The position numbers and the translations under genes are program-made. A stretch of 64,000 nt of DNA, from contig VNKQ01000003.1 in assembly GCA_016508695.1 (NCBI GenBank), forward strand, positions 1,674,001-1,738,000, in the 5' to 3' direction. Position 1 is the stretch's first letter. Each line of letters opens with the position of its first letter. The notes under the pieces are model-generated. The model ran no database searches. It saw nothing but the letters and a program-made list of their open reading frames with translations, and had not been told where the DNA came from. This DNA is from Hyphodiscus hymeniophilus (lineage: Eukaryota; Ascomycota; Leotiomycetes; Helotiales; Hyphodiscaceae). Shown here in pieces: positions 1 through 12,118 of the stretch.

Positions 1-1616
1 GTCCCTAGGAACGGGGTTCCGTAATCAAATGACGAAAGGTACGACCAACTGGGCACAGAGGGGTTGACGGAATTGGCCAGGGCCAGGAATGACCGTCGTG
101 TGAGCGTGAACGTAAGATCACCGAGAATAGCGGCTATACGTTTGTATTGTGGATACAAATCGTAGAGAAGGCCTGTCCGGAACGGAGATCCGTCCGTGAT
201 GGTATTCGGATAGGTGGCAATAAGAGCCTTGATTTGAGCTTCGGTCGCATCGTGGAAGAAGAAGTCCAATAGATAGGTGGTCAATTCTGTTATTGTGGTG
301 ATATTGGACTGGAAAAGACCAAAGATGGTCCCTTCGTCCTCTTCGTCGCCGATGATGAATGGCACTTGAGCGTATTTGCCTTCAGCAACAAGAACCTCCG
401 GAGATGCGGTTAACACAGTCCCGTCAGGCCGGGGAAGATAGGACAACGCAAGGGATGAGTAGCTCAAGAGACCAGGAACGGAATTCGTTGCGCCGAGCAG
501 TGTTTCATAAGGTACTTCTCGAAGGCACTCCAAAGTGTCCTTGGCTGATGAACATCCAGCAGAGGCAACAACAGCATCATATACAATCTGTCCTTTCGGG
601 CAATCCACTGGATCAGCAGGAACGATACTGCCGGAGTTCATAATGCCTGCACGGAACAGAGGCTTGCCCTTGTAGCTTATATCCCCATCGTACATGGCCA
701 TTTGATCAAAGACCGATATCGCACCTGCGGACTCGCCCCAGATCGTGACTTTATCAGGGTCACCTCCAAATGCTGCTATATTGTCGGCGACCCATTGCAA
801 GCCCAATCTCTGATCCAATAGGCCAAGATTTGAGGATCCATCTGCCAGAATCTCGGCACCAGGCAAGAATCCAAAGCCGGCAACCCGGTAGTTGACAGCC
901 ACGAATATAATCGGTTTGCCTTCGGCCACAGATTGTGTTACCCAGCTTGAACCATCACTGTGAGGGAACCCGGAATTAGTGTTAACTCTTCCACAATATT
1001 TGAAGATTAGACTTGAATCGCTTGTGGGAAGCATGGCTTGCCGTTTGAATCATATTCAAGGGAGTTTAGCAACTCTGGAGACAGTCATTGAAGCGACAAA
1101 GAAGCGTACAGATGAGTCGAAAAACACTCACTACATGGAGTTCCACCCAATCTCAAAACCCCCACCGAATATCCAGAACAACACTGGCAGTTTGGAGGCA
1201 GCTGTGGTACCGGCCGGTCGTTGAACATTGATGGTGAGACAATCCTCCCCAGCGTTCAAAGCAGTCTGGAATAGAGGGGTGTCGAGCAAGAGGCCAATCT
1301 CAGCCGTAGGAATGGCATCATTGATCGTATCGCTGAACACAAACTGGGGACAAGCTTTACCGTTTGCTGTAGCGCTGATCGTTCCGAGAGGCTCTGTCAA
1401 CGGCTGAGGAGGCTTCAGACGCAAAGATCCCACTGGAGGTTGAGCGAAAGGAATCCCGGGGAATTGCTCAACCACGCCACCGAGGCCAACGATTGTTGCT
1501 TCAGGGTATGCAATTGTGACTGTTGGAGCAAATGCCGGTTTGCTTGGAGCGGGAGCACCGAGCGTGAGTGACACAAAGCCGAATAGCGCAGGGAGAAGTT
1601 TCATGATAGACGGCAT
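1..1616 (-). CDS. Secreted type-B carboxylesterase/lipase (3' end outside window)
   Basis: This is an alpha/beta-hydrolase of the carboxylesterase type B / fungal lipase family, expected to hydrolyse ester bonds outside the cell. Exon 1 is 1132-1616 and exon 2 runs from 957 to the window edge; a GTGAGT...CAG intron (958-1131) joins them in frame. The protein starts with a hydrophobic signal peptide (KLLPALFGFVSLTLGAPA). The GEDCLTINVQRP block typical of the family follows. The nucleophile elbow is GESAG, with the serine near residue 238, and the acidic triad residue lies in DEGT near residue 370. About 480 residues are visible; relatives have about 550, so the C-terminus with the catalytic histidine lies beyond position 1. 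The ATG at 1616 is chosen; the Met five residues later would also leave an intact signal peptide. Family is certain, substrate is not. Confidence 0.93.
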
Positions 1617-2723
1617 TGCAATAGAAGAAGGCTACGAAGATTTCCTTTTCTGGTGGCTCTCATTCCAACTTGGGGAGCGGTAAAAGCATCGAGACCGTTA
1701 TTCACATATTATATCCCATAGCTGCGCAAGCAGTGCAACGAGAAGTGGTCAACTTGACATGTGTGTCCTCGGCCTCAGCAACTTTGGATGACCAGGTGAC
1801 TATTTCATATATGAATGAGACCTCACGTCCGAGCCTTGCTAGGACTGTGCAGGTCATGCCGAGCACTATCGTGTGACTTGTCAGCGTGAAATGTGGTATT
1901 GCTTCCCAAAACAAGCCACTAGGACCTTTTATAAAGGAATACCGAGTTAGGACTTTGCGGAGGTGCGGGGCATCAACGGAGGAGTATCCCTTTTCATATC
2001 TGGATGTGTGGGTGATCTGGATGTGTGGGTAATCTTAGGTGGGGGATGGGGGGAGGGGTTCGCTAATAAGAATACGAAAAACGCGGGGTTCGGCAATCTG
2101 AATACCCGCAAACGCTCACGGCGTAGATTCGATAATTTGGGCAATGATCTGACATATTTGCGAGTGGCAGTTGGCTGTCACCGAGCCACAAAGGAGGTTA
2201 ATGGCGCCTCAAAGCCTTACACTCATTTCCTTGTGATACTGTCGGCTCTCTGCCTCGGTTTGCAACTGCGAACTACATGCACCACACCAGCACGTTGGAC
2301 ATATTCAAGAGTTGCCTCTTTCAGATCAAGAGCGTCTTGTTTAATTCTGATTACCATTGCTTCATCTTGGTCTAAATAATGCAATACTAGCCTGTCTAAG
2401 CCATTATGATTCGCAATTCATCTTCCCAAAGCTCCTTACAGGCCGTGGTTTTTATACCATCATATACCATCCCATCATTCAGCAGAAGGAAAAGCTTACC
2501 AGGAGATGTGCCAAAATCGTAAGAATCGCTGGTTCAAGCTAATGCGGAAGTCAGCACCGTCGTGCTCCCCTTCACCCCGCGCCTGTTGGGCTCCTTTAGA
2601 GGACCAGAACCCCTTAACCTTGTTCAAGCAAAAAACCTCGGTCTTCGCTCCTCGAAATGTCGCACACCGTGTAAGATTGGAAGGTTTGGTGAGGTATGGT
2701 TCGGTCAACGGGTATTACACATC
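1617..2723. other. Intergenic, esterase promoter side
   Basis: About 1.1 kb lies between the esterase start and the stop codon of the antiporter, both on the minus strand. It must hold the esterase promoter and the antiporter 3' region. Short open frames on both strands here have no recognisable domain. A G-rich run lies at 2039-2057. Confidence 0.5.
1925..1937 (-). promoter_or_regulatory. Possible TATA-like element upstream of the esterase
   Basis: The minus strand reads CCTTTATAAAAGG, about 310 bp upstream of the esterase start codon. It is the only strong TATA-like match I noticed in this gap. The distance allows for a 5' leader, but the site is unproven. Confidence 0.25.
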
Positions 2724-5128
2724 TCATACCCACCCACCACCTCCGCTCGAAACATTACCCTGTTCATGATCTCTCATCGGCTTGACAGGGAACCGCTGCC
2801 ATGCTCGTTCAACTTGACGCCTTGGACGTGGAGGCATCTCGTTTGGCAAAAGTGTCCAACCTCGATCGACTTCCTCCGCTCTAGGACTCGATTGTCTACG
2901 CCCGCCTGGCAGCCTTGTCAAGTCGATTTCCCCAACGTCAAATCTGGATTGGCCTCTTTCCTCAGGCAATCTTGTCCAATCCCAATCAAGTTCTCCGACT
3001 TCACACCTCGATTGCGTTCTCTCGTCCTGTAACTGTGTCCATCCTCGCTCATCTTCATCAATCTCACGTTTGGATTGTCGCAGACGAGGGGAATGCTGCT
3101 CCGAAATATCAGGGTCCCCACTCTCTTGAACAACGACTCTACGCTCCTCAAGACACTTGATGCAAACTTCGTACACTACTTTCGGTTCTCTGTAATACTT
3201 GTCTATCCATTGGTCCTGATCTTCCCAGCTCCATCGCGGGAAAAAGCTTCCTTGACTGCCGGTGGTCGCCATTGTGTTGACACTGAGAGTGCTGCTTCCA
3301 ACGGAATGGCCCTCATGATAATGACCAATGTCATGCTCTCCAGAGCTTCTATCAGAATACTCTCCTCCGGCTCGTGGTCTTTCATCAAGCGCTGTTTTAG
3401 GCTTCCCAGATTCTGGCTTGCCATCTTGTTTTCCGATACGCATGAAGAGGACGACAAGAAATCCGACAACGGCGAAAAGAACAGTGCAGAGGTACGCACG
3501 CTCATAGGGGAAATCGACGTCAAGTATGCCCCTTGGGGTCTGCGACGTAGTACCGTAGACTGCTGTTGTGACCGCGAGTCCCAAGGAGATGGAAAGCCGC
3601 ATGGCGGTCTGGAGAACGCCGGCACCGAGAGAGGACTGCTCAGGCATCTGAGTATTGATGTAGAGCTAGAGAATGTTACTAAGGCTCGAGTTATGAGGAT
3701 GAGCTCGAAACTTACATTTGCAGCAATAAATTGAAAATCGGCACCCATGACAGTGATGCACAGAGATGGAAATAGCAACGCCCAATACGAAGTGTTTTGC
3801 CGGATAAAAATAAGAAGAGCTGCTCCAGCAATATAGGCTAGTGCACCAACGCCCATAACAACGGTTCCAGTGACTCTCGATAACAGCGCTTGTCCCAGAT
3901 AGCTCCATATAATGCCGGTGACGGTCTGAGGTAATATGCGGGCGGCAATAGTGAGAGGAGTCATCATTTGGATATTTTGCATGTACAAAGAGATCCAGAA
4001 CTGATTCGTTATGAAGGACATATACCCGAAGAACACGCAAATGATGCAGAGGTTGAAGTCACGATTCCTCCAGATGCTGGGATCCAGGAGTGGATGAGTG
4101 TAAATGTTCTCCCAGATAACAAAACAGAAAAGCAGAGCGATGCCGAGCACGAGCATGACGATGACTTTTGGGGCCTTCCAGCCTTCTTCTGGTCCTTCCC
4201 TACGAACTGATCGGAGTGTAGTGGCAAGAAGGAGGGGGACTTACGTCAAAGCTGCTGATATTATTGCCATTCCAATGACTGTCAGCACGGTTCCCAAATA
4301 ATCGAACTGTCTCACCATTCTTCGCAAGCTCCCTGCTCGAGGTATTGAAGGTACCGTCCAAAACGCCATGCCTGTCATGATGAAGAAGAAGATGGCAACG
4401 ACAATGAAAGACGCTCGCCAGCTGAAATACTTCGTTGCTACTCCAGAGGATATACTTCCAATCACGAAGCCGACCGGGTTACCACAACCCAGAGCTCCAG
4501 TCACCAGATTTCTCCGGCGACCTGGAGGGTATGTTGTGAAGAGAATACCAACAGATGGCGGTGCAATGGCTGCGGTACCGAGGCCAAGGAACCCGAGAAG
4601 GATGTTGAGAGAAATGCCGTTTGGCGCGAAAGAGGTTATCAGAGCAAAGAGACTGAGGAAGGCTAGACCGGCGAGGAGTTGGATTTTGCGGCCGAAAAGG
4701 TCTGCTGTCTTTCCGAAAAAGAGCACAAATGATCCACTGGAGAGACTGGAACAGTGTCAATAATCGATATGATAAGAGTAGAATCTGCCAACATACCCCA
4801 GTGCCGCTGAGATCCATGTGATTTCAGCTGCAGTCATATTCATGTCCTTTCCAATTGTTGCTGTATTCATCACAGTGACCCCTTGGAGAAAGGTCGTTGA
4901 AGCTGCTGCCATCATGACTGTAAAGACAAATATGTATTCCTGAATGTTACTGTTGAAGTGCTTAGGTCGTGCATTTGGATTTTGCGACATCAGAGCTTCT
5001 GCCATGTCTGCCTCGATGTCAAGGCTTTTGATATTGGAGTACTGGTGAACCGCCGTTGGGGATGAATGGGCAGAGAAGGGATCTGGAGTCGAGGCTGGAA
5101 AATGTGTGTAGGTAGCCATATGCTCCAT
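2724..5128 (-). CDS. MFS drug:H+ antiporter (DHA2-like) with repeat-bearing C-terminal tail
   Basis: This plasma-membrane exporter belongs to the major facilitator superfamily, 14-TM drug:proton antiporter type. Four exons (4797-5128, 4245-4745, 3716-4199, 2724-3665) splice in frame through canonical GT-AG introns of 45-51 bp and give about 752 residues. The first segments carry the usual WISAALGLSSGSFVLFFGK motif followed by DLFGRK, the loop 2-3 signature. Hydrophobic helices follow, with a PEQSSLGAGVLQTA motif near residues 446-460, and the last helix is at about 495-515. Unusually, about 235 cytosolic residues follow. Their last part (about 640-735) contains five degenerate units of 19-24 residues around a W-x-x-L-P core. 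The ATG at 5128 is chosen; one at 5158 is also in frame. Export substrate is unknown. Confidence 0.92.
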
Positions 5129-7149
5129 TGTGATTGCCTTGCAAAGTATTTGGTACACGGGTTGAGATGATACAGGAAGGCGCGGTGAATGCTGGTATGG
5201 ATGGAGATTCGGGCCAAGAATTAGCCGTCCATGATGACGAGACCTTAAGGTTGTAAGAGAAAAGACAGATGAGGTTATTCACAGACAGTCCTAATGGAGA
5301 TATTACTGTGACGTGTTATGGACAAACGAGTCACTTAATATCGCCAGTGAGCCACGGAAGGAGAAGGTGCGCCTTGCGCTCCTTCCGTATCTGATAGTGC
5401 TTTAGGAATAAGCGGCTAAGAAGCTCGATCCAATACTTACCTTGGACTGAATACTTCGATCAATAGTTATTCATTGTTGGATATACATGTCTCGCGGTTG
5501 ACGCATACGACAAACCGATCCGAAGACCGATTTATTTCCACGTACGGCACACACCCACCATGGGTACAAGGCACTGAACTTCAAGATCTCGAAGCCACAA
5601 CTGTCCCAAATCATGAGAGCAGGCTGACGGCACCAGCGCACCCAGTGAGATTGGCTCGACAATACACAAACAATAATTCCTCCATCTTGGGTAGAGATGC
5701 AAACCATCTCAAGTCTCAGGTAGGGAAGGAAACGAAATTGTGCTAACCTGTCGCAGCCTCACACTTCCATCATATCGATCCAACCACACTTACGCAATGT
5801 CTCCCTTGAGCAAACTTTTCGTTTTCATTCATACCTAATTCTCGTTCAAAGGCTGCTTTTTGGTAGATGTATCGATACAGGTATTAAAGCCACTCCGAAG
5901 GCTACCTCTCGTCTCAAGTCTACTCGAACCAGGTGCCTACCTAGTATGAGAATTCCACACTCTCCGCCCTGTGCCCAGAATCCACATCAAAATAATCCGG
6001 TACACGAACTGGCACGGACTAGACCATGACTGAGCTCAGCTCAGTCCCACGATATCTCCAGCTTTCAAGGTGTTATCAAAAACCGACGACTCGACGACAT
6101 GCTCCTCGAATATCTCTGACGCAGGTTCACGACCTACTCCTCCACAGCACCCCATCACCCCACGCTCCAGATGCCTCGCGCCACGACTACCAGTTCGCAA
6201 GCACCTTTAAGGACCAAACACGAAGAGTAGCGTGGACCGATAGCTCTCCCCCCGGATAGTCGAAGTGTAAGCTAAATGATCTGGACCTCGTACCGTCGAT
6301 AACTTCAAGGAACCACAGACTCGTTCAAGGTGCATGAAGCTGTGCCTAGACGTCAGGCGCCGGCGTTGCCATTGACGTTGACATCTGCCGGTACTCGTAC
6401 CCCACTAAGGTTACCTTACTAGTAGGTGGTACACCATACAAAACCCCACCACCCCACGCCAGCTCTAGACTCCCGGGCACTTCATCTCACGCCCATGAGT
6501 GCCGACTGGCTGGCTAGCTTATCCAACAAGTCTACCGTACCGTACCATTCCATCACACATCACATCGCAAGACAAGACAAAACCAGACCCTCCTCATCAA
6601 CATCGTCATCTCCTAATCTAATCGACATCATGATCTCTCCTCTCTCCTAAACGCATCATCTACCCAATACCTTGCTTGACCACTATCTCCTTTCTACCAT
6701 CATCGGTTCTATGCCCCCCGAGCTACGGGGAGAAGAGGTTGGGTCTGGGCGGGGGCGTGAGGAAGGTGGTGATGCGGTGATGCGGTGATGCGAGGTCTGG
6801 GTCTTGTGGGTTCGGAATTCGGATGGGGATTCGGATGCGTGTTTTGGTTCGGATGAGGGTTCGGCCGAGATGTGGGTTGGAGCTCACTGCCGAAGGTGAG
6901 TTGCTTGGGTGAGGATGGATGGGCGAGATGTAGATGATCTACTTCACGAAATGATGGATGGGGGGGCAACATTTATGAATCTTCTGCTTTTGTGATTTGA
7001 TACAGTGATATACAATATTATGACCAAACGCAACGTGCCTGTGCCTTGGGTATTTACACCCAGATGCAAAACCCCAGATATCCTCTCCCGAAATCATGAA
7101 CGCCAGCCTATCAAAGGCTAAAAGATGAGGATCTTTGATCCATGAGCGA
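5129..7149. other. Intergenic, 2.0 kb
   Basis: The region lies between the start of the antiporter gene and the 3' end of the sugar transporter gene. Several open frames of 60-90 codons occur but show no domain or splice continuity. At 6768-6866 there are loose repeats: GTGATGCG three times, then five spaced TTCGG motifs. The first few hundred bases should be the antiporter promoter. Confidence 0.5.
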
Positions 7150-9210
7150 TCAGAGATGCCCATTCGCGCCCGAGCCCATCGTCGTGTGGTTCGTATTCGA
7201 TATATCGTGAACGTCCTCCGGGAACTTGCCCTCGTCATGTAGCATACCACCCTGGCCGCCCTCCTCCGCTTTCGCGAAGCCCCTACCGCGCTTCCTCAGA
7301 TGCATAGCATCGGTATTCAGGTCCTGTCCCAGTGTTTTCCTCGTCTCCTCGTCGAAGACAAAACCAGCGCTCTTTCGGGGCGACACGTGTAGGAGATACA
7401 TAGCGTCGACCTCCTCGAGAGTACGGCCTGAAGACTCCATGAGGAAGAAGTAGACCACGGCCGAGGCGGCAAGATTGCAACCTGCGAAGACGTATCCGTA
7501 GGCGAAATCGATGTCGCCTGTGATGAAGGGCGTGAAGAAGGCGAGCATGAAGTTCCAGAACCAGTTAGCGGATGTGGCGAGGCCCATTCCGACGGCACGG
7601 TACTTGTAGGGGAACATCTCGCCGATGCAGGCCCATACGAGAGGACCCCATGTTGTTGCGAATCCGACGATGAAGAGACAGGCGAACACGATCATGACTG
7701 TGCCGGATGTATGGGCTGAGGCGTGTTGGTCGGGGATAACGGTCCCGTCGGGGTTGAGGGTGCCTTTGTAGATGAATTGACCCACCGAGGCGAAGACCAT
7801 GAAGCACATAAACTGCCAGAGGGCTGACCAGTAGAGGGATTCCCGTCTGCGGAAGTGACGCGCCATGTAAACACCAAGGATTGTTGCACCGAAATTGACA
7901 CCGCCAAGGATCATGGCTGTGACGTAGGAGTTGCTTATTCCGACCCCTTTGAATATGGTTGTACCGTAGTAGAAGAAGTAATTTGCGCCCGTGAGTTGTT
8001 GCAGCGTTTGAAGGGCCATTGCGAGGGCGACTCGGTAAAACATTCGGGGTCCGGTGATGGCTTCGTACCATGGGTGATCGCCAGCGGAGGCTAGCCTGAC
8101 CTTTTCAATTTCTTCGGTCTCGTCGTCGATCAGTTGGTGGTGCTCTGCTACGCCGTAGAACTTGGCCATAGTGGTGCGTGCCTTGGCCTCGTTGCCGTGA
8201 TTCCAGTCAAAACGAGGGGATTCGGGGAGGAAGAAAATTCCAACACCAAGGACTATGGCCCAGAGGAAGCCGATGCCCATGGGAATCCTGTAGGAGCCGG
8301 TATCTAAGCGTTTCTCGGTTCCAAAATTAATGCAGTCGGCAACGAATATTCCTAGAGTGATGAAGAGTTGGTAGCATCTATTAAGTGTTAATTCTGTAGT
8401 CTTAAACAGCTGGAGAGGCTTACGAAACAACAGCTCCTCGAACTGAGACGGGCGAAGTTTCTGACATGTAGAGGGGGACCAGCACTGAAAGAGCTCCTAC
8501 TCCCAAACCAGCCACTGTAAGACATTAGCATTGTAATGTTCCCAAGATTCTTTTTAAAGGTGGGAGCCGTGGAGCTGGTCTAGAGCGAGAAATGTTCCTT
8601 TATTCCGCAATTACTCAAGACAAGTGACTCCTTAGCTGGCGTTCCAAAGGACAGACTCACCAAATCTTCCCATGACAATTCCGACCCATTGGCCAGGCCC
8701 TACCGCCATCTGGATAACAACTCCGAGGCAGAACACGAGGCACCAAGGTGGAATAGACCGTTTGCGGCCATATACATTCGCGACGGGTCCAGCAATCAAA
8801 CATCCGATGAGGGTACCAATTGACAGCTACTCGGATCAGCATTCGAACTCCTGAGAGGGCACTCAACGTACCAAGGCCACAATCAATCCAGATCGCACAT
8901 TCGTGAAGTAGAAGCCGCTCGGGTTGGTGGCATTTTTCTCAGTCCGTATACCGAACCTTTGCAGGAAGACATCCATCTCCAAAAAGCCGGAAATCTGTCC
9001 GGTATCGTAGCCGAAGATAAAGCCTCCCATGGCAACAAGCAGTGCCATGAACACGGTGCGAATTGTCACACCGGGCACCTTGGAGAGGTCTCTGATACCG
9101 CCTTTCTCGGCGGTGCCATTTTCATTGCGTAGGTCGACTGAGGCATTTTGTGAAGGCACGGCGGTGCTCGCAGGGCTATGTTCCGCATTACGGGATCTGG
9201 AGAACTTCAT
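7150..9210 (-). CDS. MFS sugar (hexose-type) transporter
   Basis: This is a 12-TM sugar porter of the major facilitator superfamily, likely a plasma-membrane monosaccharide:H+ symporter. Four exons (8872-9210, 8661-8826, 8424-8514, 7150-8377) joined by GT-AG introns of 45, 146 and 46 bp give 607 residues. Family signatures are all present: GFIFGYDTGQISG in helix 1, NVYGRKRS in loop 2-3, PLYMSETSPVSVRGAVVSCYQL before helix 5, PESPRF at the end of the first half, QQLTGANYFFYYG in helix 7, and a GRTLEEVD-type motif after helix 12. The tail of about 75 residues is longer than in simple hexose carriers and is rich in Gly and charged residues. Sugar sensors of the RCO-3 or Rgt2 class also have long tails, so a sensor role cannot be excluded. 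It is transcribed divergently from the flbD-like gene. Confidence 0.94.
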
Positions 9211-9862
9211 GATGTCCAGTCAAAAGGGTGTCGAATTCGAAGGATGAAGTAAGAAACCTGGAGGGGAGTGAACAGAATATAAAGAGCTTGATGACGAAGT
9301 GCGAGGTGGGGTAGACTAGGCTAGCTCTTTCATTCTCACCTACATGGGCTTACCGATTGCAGTCAGGAGACCTTGAAGTTGAAGATGGGAAGGACGGCAC
9401 CCGCATCATGCCAGATTCGAATCAGTAACCCACTAAAAACAAAATCGGACATCCTTGGTGAATATCCTGACCTGCCGCGCACTTGACTACTCCTTCCGTG
9501 AGTCAGTGGTCGATAAGTACCAACGGCTCCCTTCCGTATCGGTCACCCATACTGGCAGCTAGCTTTTGCTCTGGCCATCTCCATCAGTAGTGCCTTTGTA
9601 GCTGCAATCCGCAAGCCACAAAAGTCCCCAATCGTCAAGCTTGAAGATAGCATCGGACCATCTCGTGGCCCTACCTGGCCCGGGCTCTAGACAAAAGGAC
9701 GGTTGTGGAATAGCCAGTATATCTACTTAGCTCTCGCTCCCCAACGGGTTCTAGTCTCGAAGTCTTCCACTCTCATCTCTTGAAACTTCAAGATCATCGA
9801 GGATCTTGTCTTCAACCATCAATACTTCACACATTCTGCTCGACATCCACCTCACTCACGAG
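9211..9862. other. Shared divergent promoter region
   Basis: These 650 bp separate the start codons of the sugar transporter (minus) and the flbD-like gene (plus). No coding capacity is apparent. An in-frame ATG at 9806 would extend the Myb protein by 19 residues. Control sites of both genes must lie here or in their leaders. Confidence 0.6.
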
Positions 9863-10801
9863 ATGTCATCTCATCGACGAGGACCTTGGTCCCAAGCAGA
9901 AGACGCGTATCTTGTAAGGCTTGTGCACACTCAAGGAGCCTTGAATTGGGTCAGAATCGCACAACTTATTGGATCGCGGTCCCCAAAGCAATGTCGAGAA
10001 CGGTATCACCAGAATCTGAAGCCGTCACTCAACCATGAGCCCATTTCTCTGGAAGAAGGACATCAGATTGAGCGTTTGGTTGGCGAGATGGGAAAGCGTT
10101 GGGCAGAGATTGCTCGAAGGCTCCACGGACGGAGCGACAATGCTGTAAAGAATTGGTGGAATGGAAGTATGAACCGAAGGCGGCGACTTGTTCTTCGTCG
10201 TCGCACTCCAAATCACGGTTCGAACAGCTTTGACGAGCGATCACAGCTTCTTGTCTTTGCCAGGCCAGGAGAAAATCGACTACTCTCGATCACCTCCGTC
10301 AACAACGGTTCGCAACCAGCGAGGCATACTTCACTTCCGTCGCCTTCAGTGTCAGAGGCCTCGAGAGCAGAGTCTGTTGACGGGGCGCCATCCCTCATCT
10401 CAGACCATAGTTCCACGTTCTCCACCTCACCCAGGCTAGCAACTTCGCCAGCTATCGAACTACCTCCTCTCAACAGTTATCCTCGGGATACGAGAAGACC
10501 TAGTCTTCCGATCTTGCACTTCAGGCCAAATGGTTTTCTGTTGGAAGCTGACAGCCAAGCACAAGGCTTTCAAGCTCGATTTCACGATGAAGCAAAAGCC
10601 TATGTCGGGAGTGCACTGTCCCCTTCGCTCTATCGACGTGCAGAACAACAAAACACTCTGCCGCCTTCGCCTCGTGATTACTATCATGAGACGCGAACGC
10701 TGCCGACGGCACCACCCTCACCTGTGCAGCTAGCCCCGCTTCAATTTAGTACTCCAGCTGAGCGCGACTCGCGGATGCACCTCTCCTCACTCTTGGGTTG
10801 A
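9863..10801 (+). CDS. flbD: FlbD-like Myb (R2R3) transcription factor
   Basis: This nuclear two-repeat Myb protein resembles FlbD, which in Aspergillus helps switch on conidiation through brlA. The start at 9863 gives 312 residues in one exon and opens with SSHRRGPWSQAEDAYL, as in FlbD; an upstream in-frame ATG at 9806 is less likely. Repeat 1 contains NWVRIAQLIGSRSPKQCRER and repeat 2 contains RWAEIARRLHGRSDNAVKNW. Between them is YHQNLKPSLNHEPIS, a near-invariant FlbD linker. The rest is Ser/Pro-rich and low in complexity, ending in a short conserved-looking SRMHLSSLLG tail. No intron is needed, whereas some relatives have one. Orthology rests on the DNA-binding domain; the role in this organism is inferred. 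Confidence 0.93.
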   Translation: MSSHRRGPWSQAEDAYLVRLVHTQGALNWVRIAQLIGSRSPKQCRERYHQNLKPSLNHEPISLEEGHQIERLVGEMGKRWAEIARRLHGRSDNAVKNWWNGSMNRRRRLVLRRRTPNHGSNSFDERSQLLVFARPGENRLLSITSVNNGSQPARHTSLPSPSVSEASRAESVDGAPSLISDHSSTFSTSPRLATSPAIELPPLNSYPRDTRRPSLPILHFRPNGFLLEADSQAQGFQARFHDEAKAYVGSALSPSLYRRAEQQNTLPPSPRDYYHETRTLPTAPPSPVQLAPLQFSTPAERDSRMHLSSLLG

Positions 10802-12069
10802 AAATCACCTTTGGACTTTTGTTTTTGGAGTTTGGGGCTGCACGGGGTTAAAATACGAGCCCTTAGTGCTATATTCGTTCAACTATACCTGTCTTTCATT
10901 TCCGCGACTCATCTGGGGTAAACTTGATTTCACGGGAACGGGTGAAAAGGGGGCAGGAAACATGATGAACGTATTTCGTTTGTTCACGACCTCGGGACGA
11001 AATGTCCTTAATACCATGTATAACTTTGTTCAGTCAGATACCCATCTATGCAGTATCATACTATTTGTATATACTTAAGCGCTCTCGCAATAGCCAGTTA
11101 CATATCTAATGTAAACCATACACAGTAGATGTTCATGCAAAAGACGCAGTAACTCTGAAATGAATCGTTCATCTAATGCCGATTCGACGCCCTTGACCAA
11201 GTCCTCACTTTACTATTAGCTTGCTCATATCGGCGGCCCTCCCCTCAACCCAGGCCAAGAAGAAGCGTACGTCCAACTCTACGACGGCATTAACCGACCC
11301 TCAGTCACTCATCAGTGCGGACGCAGATCTACTGGGTACATGTTGAAGTATCTATCAGTGGGAGCTTACTTCTCATATAAGGCTAAAGCAGCAGTAGAGT
11401 GATGTGTATTCCCCACACCCGTTTCCACCTAAGATCAAGCATTTCACACCGTTGAGAGAAAAGGAGTCCGGCCGAGCGAGCCCATGCACGCCAGTGCGCA
11501 AGAATCCTATGCAGTTGTCTACACGTCATGAAGTGTCTGGTTCCCACTCAAAAAGACCGACGATCGATCTAGGATCATCGCTGACCGGCCAGCACGCAGC
11601 AGGTTTTGAGGGGCCAAGAGCGACACCATTCCCGACGCACATTCGACGACTTCATCCGTCGAATCTTAAAGCCCCCCACTTACATATCTGCCTCCCACGC
11701 TGTCGACTAGATCCCAGCTGGCGCTGAACTCAATCGCTCAACAGTCACGGAAACACAGCTCAGATCGACGCTACGGACGTAGAGCAGCGCGTCGCAAAGA
11801 CATCTTGCTACGTACGGGGGTAGACCAATATGTTCCGTATAACCCGAGGATTGGGATCAGCAACGATCTCAAATTGAACATTGGTAAAGCTTACCGACAG
11901 CCAATCAATCAAAGCGGCTATTCTGATCGGAGAAGAACGTCTGTGCTAAACCCTGTTCGCGGACAAATTGGGAGCCGTCTGCAACTGCATGCCAACGAAC
12001 GATAATTTCGATAAGGCATGTGGATCAGTGCATTGATTGTCCGCTGGGATGGGATGGGCGGCTTGGGGA
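10802..12069. other. Intergenic, left of the inverted-repeat element
   Basis: About 1.3 kb follows the flbD-like stop codon. Open frames at 10866-11078 and 11404-11727 have no domain and no splice partners. The first part is probably the flbD 3' untranslated region. Nothing else is recognisable. Confidence 0.45.
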
Positions 12070-12077
12070 TTTATTTT
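12070..12077. repeat. Target-site duplication, left copy (TTTATTTT)
   Basis: This 8-bp TTTATTTT directly precedes the left inverted repeat. An identical 8-mer directly follows the right inverted repeat at 13063-13070. This is what transposition with an 8-bp staggered cut leaves behind. Confidence 0.85.
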
Positions 12078-12118
12078 GGGACGAGCTATTTCAACTCTAA
12101 TGCCGGCTATTTCAACTC
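12078..12118 (+). repeat. Left terminal inverted repeat
   Basis: These 41 bp begin GGGACGAG. They contain two copies of GCTATTTCAACTC, at 12085-12097 and 12106-12118, spaced 21 bp start to start. Such paired sites may be binding sites for a transposase. It differs from the right copy only at position 21 (T versus C). Confidence 0.88.

Noticed and set aside
7565..8071. A 168-codon minus frame
   Set aside because: It is a shadow of the sugar transporter exon in another frame, on the same strand.
1..9210. A secondary-metabolite cluster (esterase, exporter, transporter)
   Set aside because: There is no backbone enzyme (PKS, NRPS, terpene synthase) or tailoring set in the window; the neighbours look unrelated.
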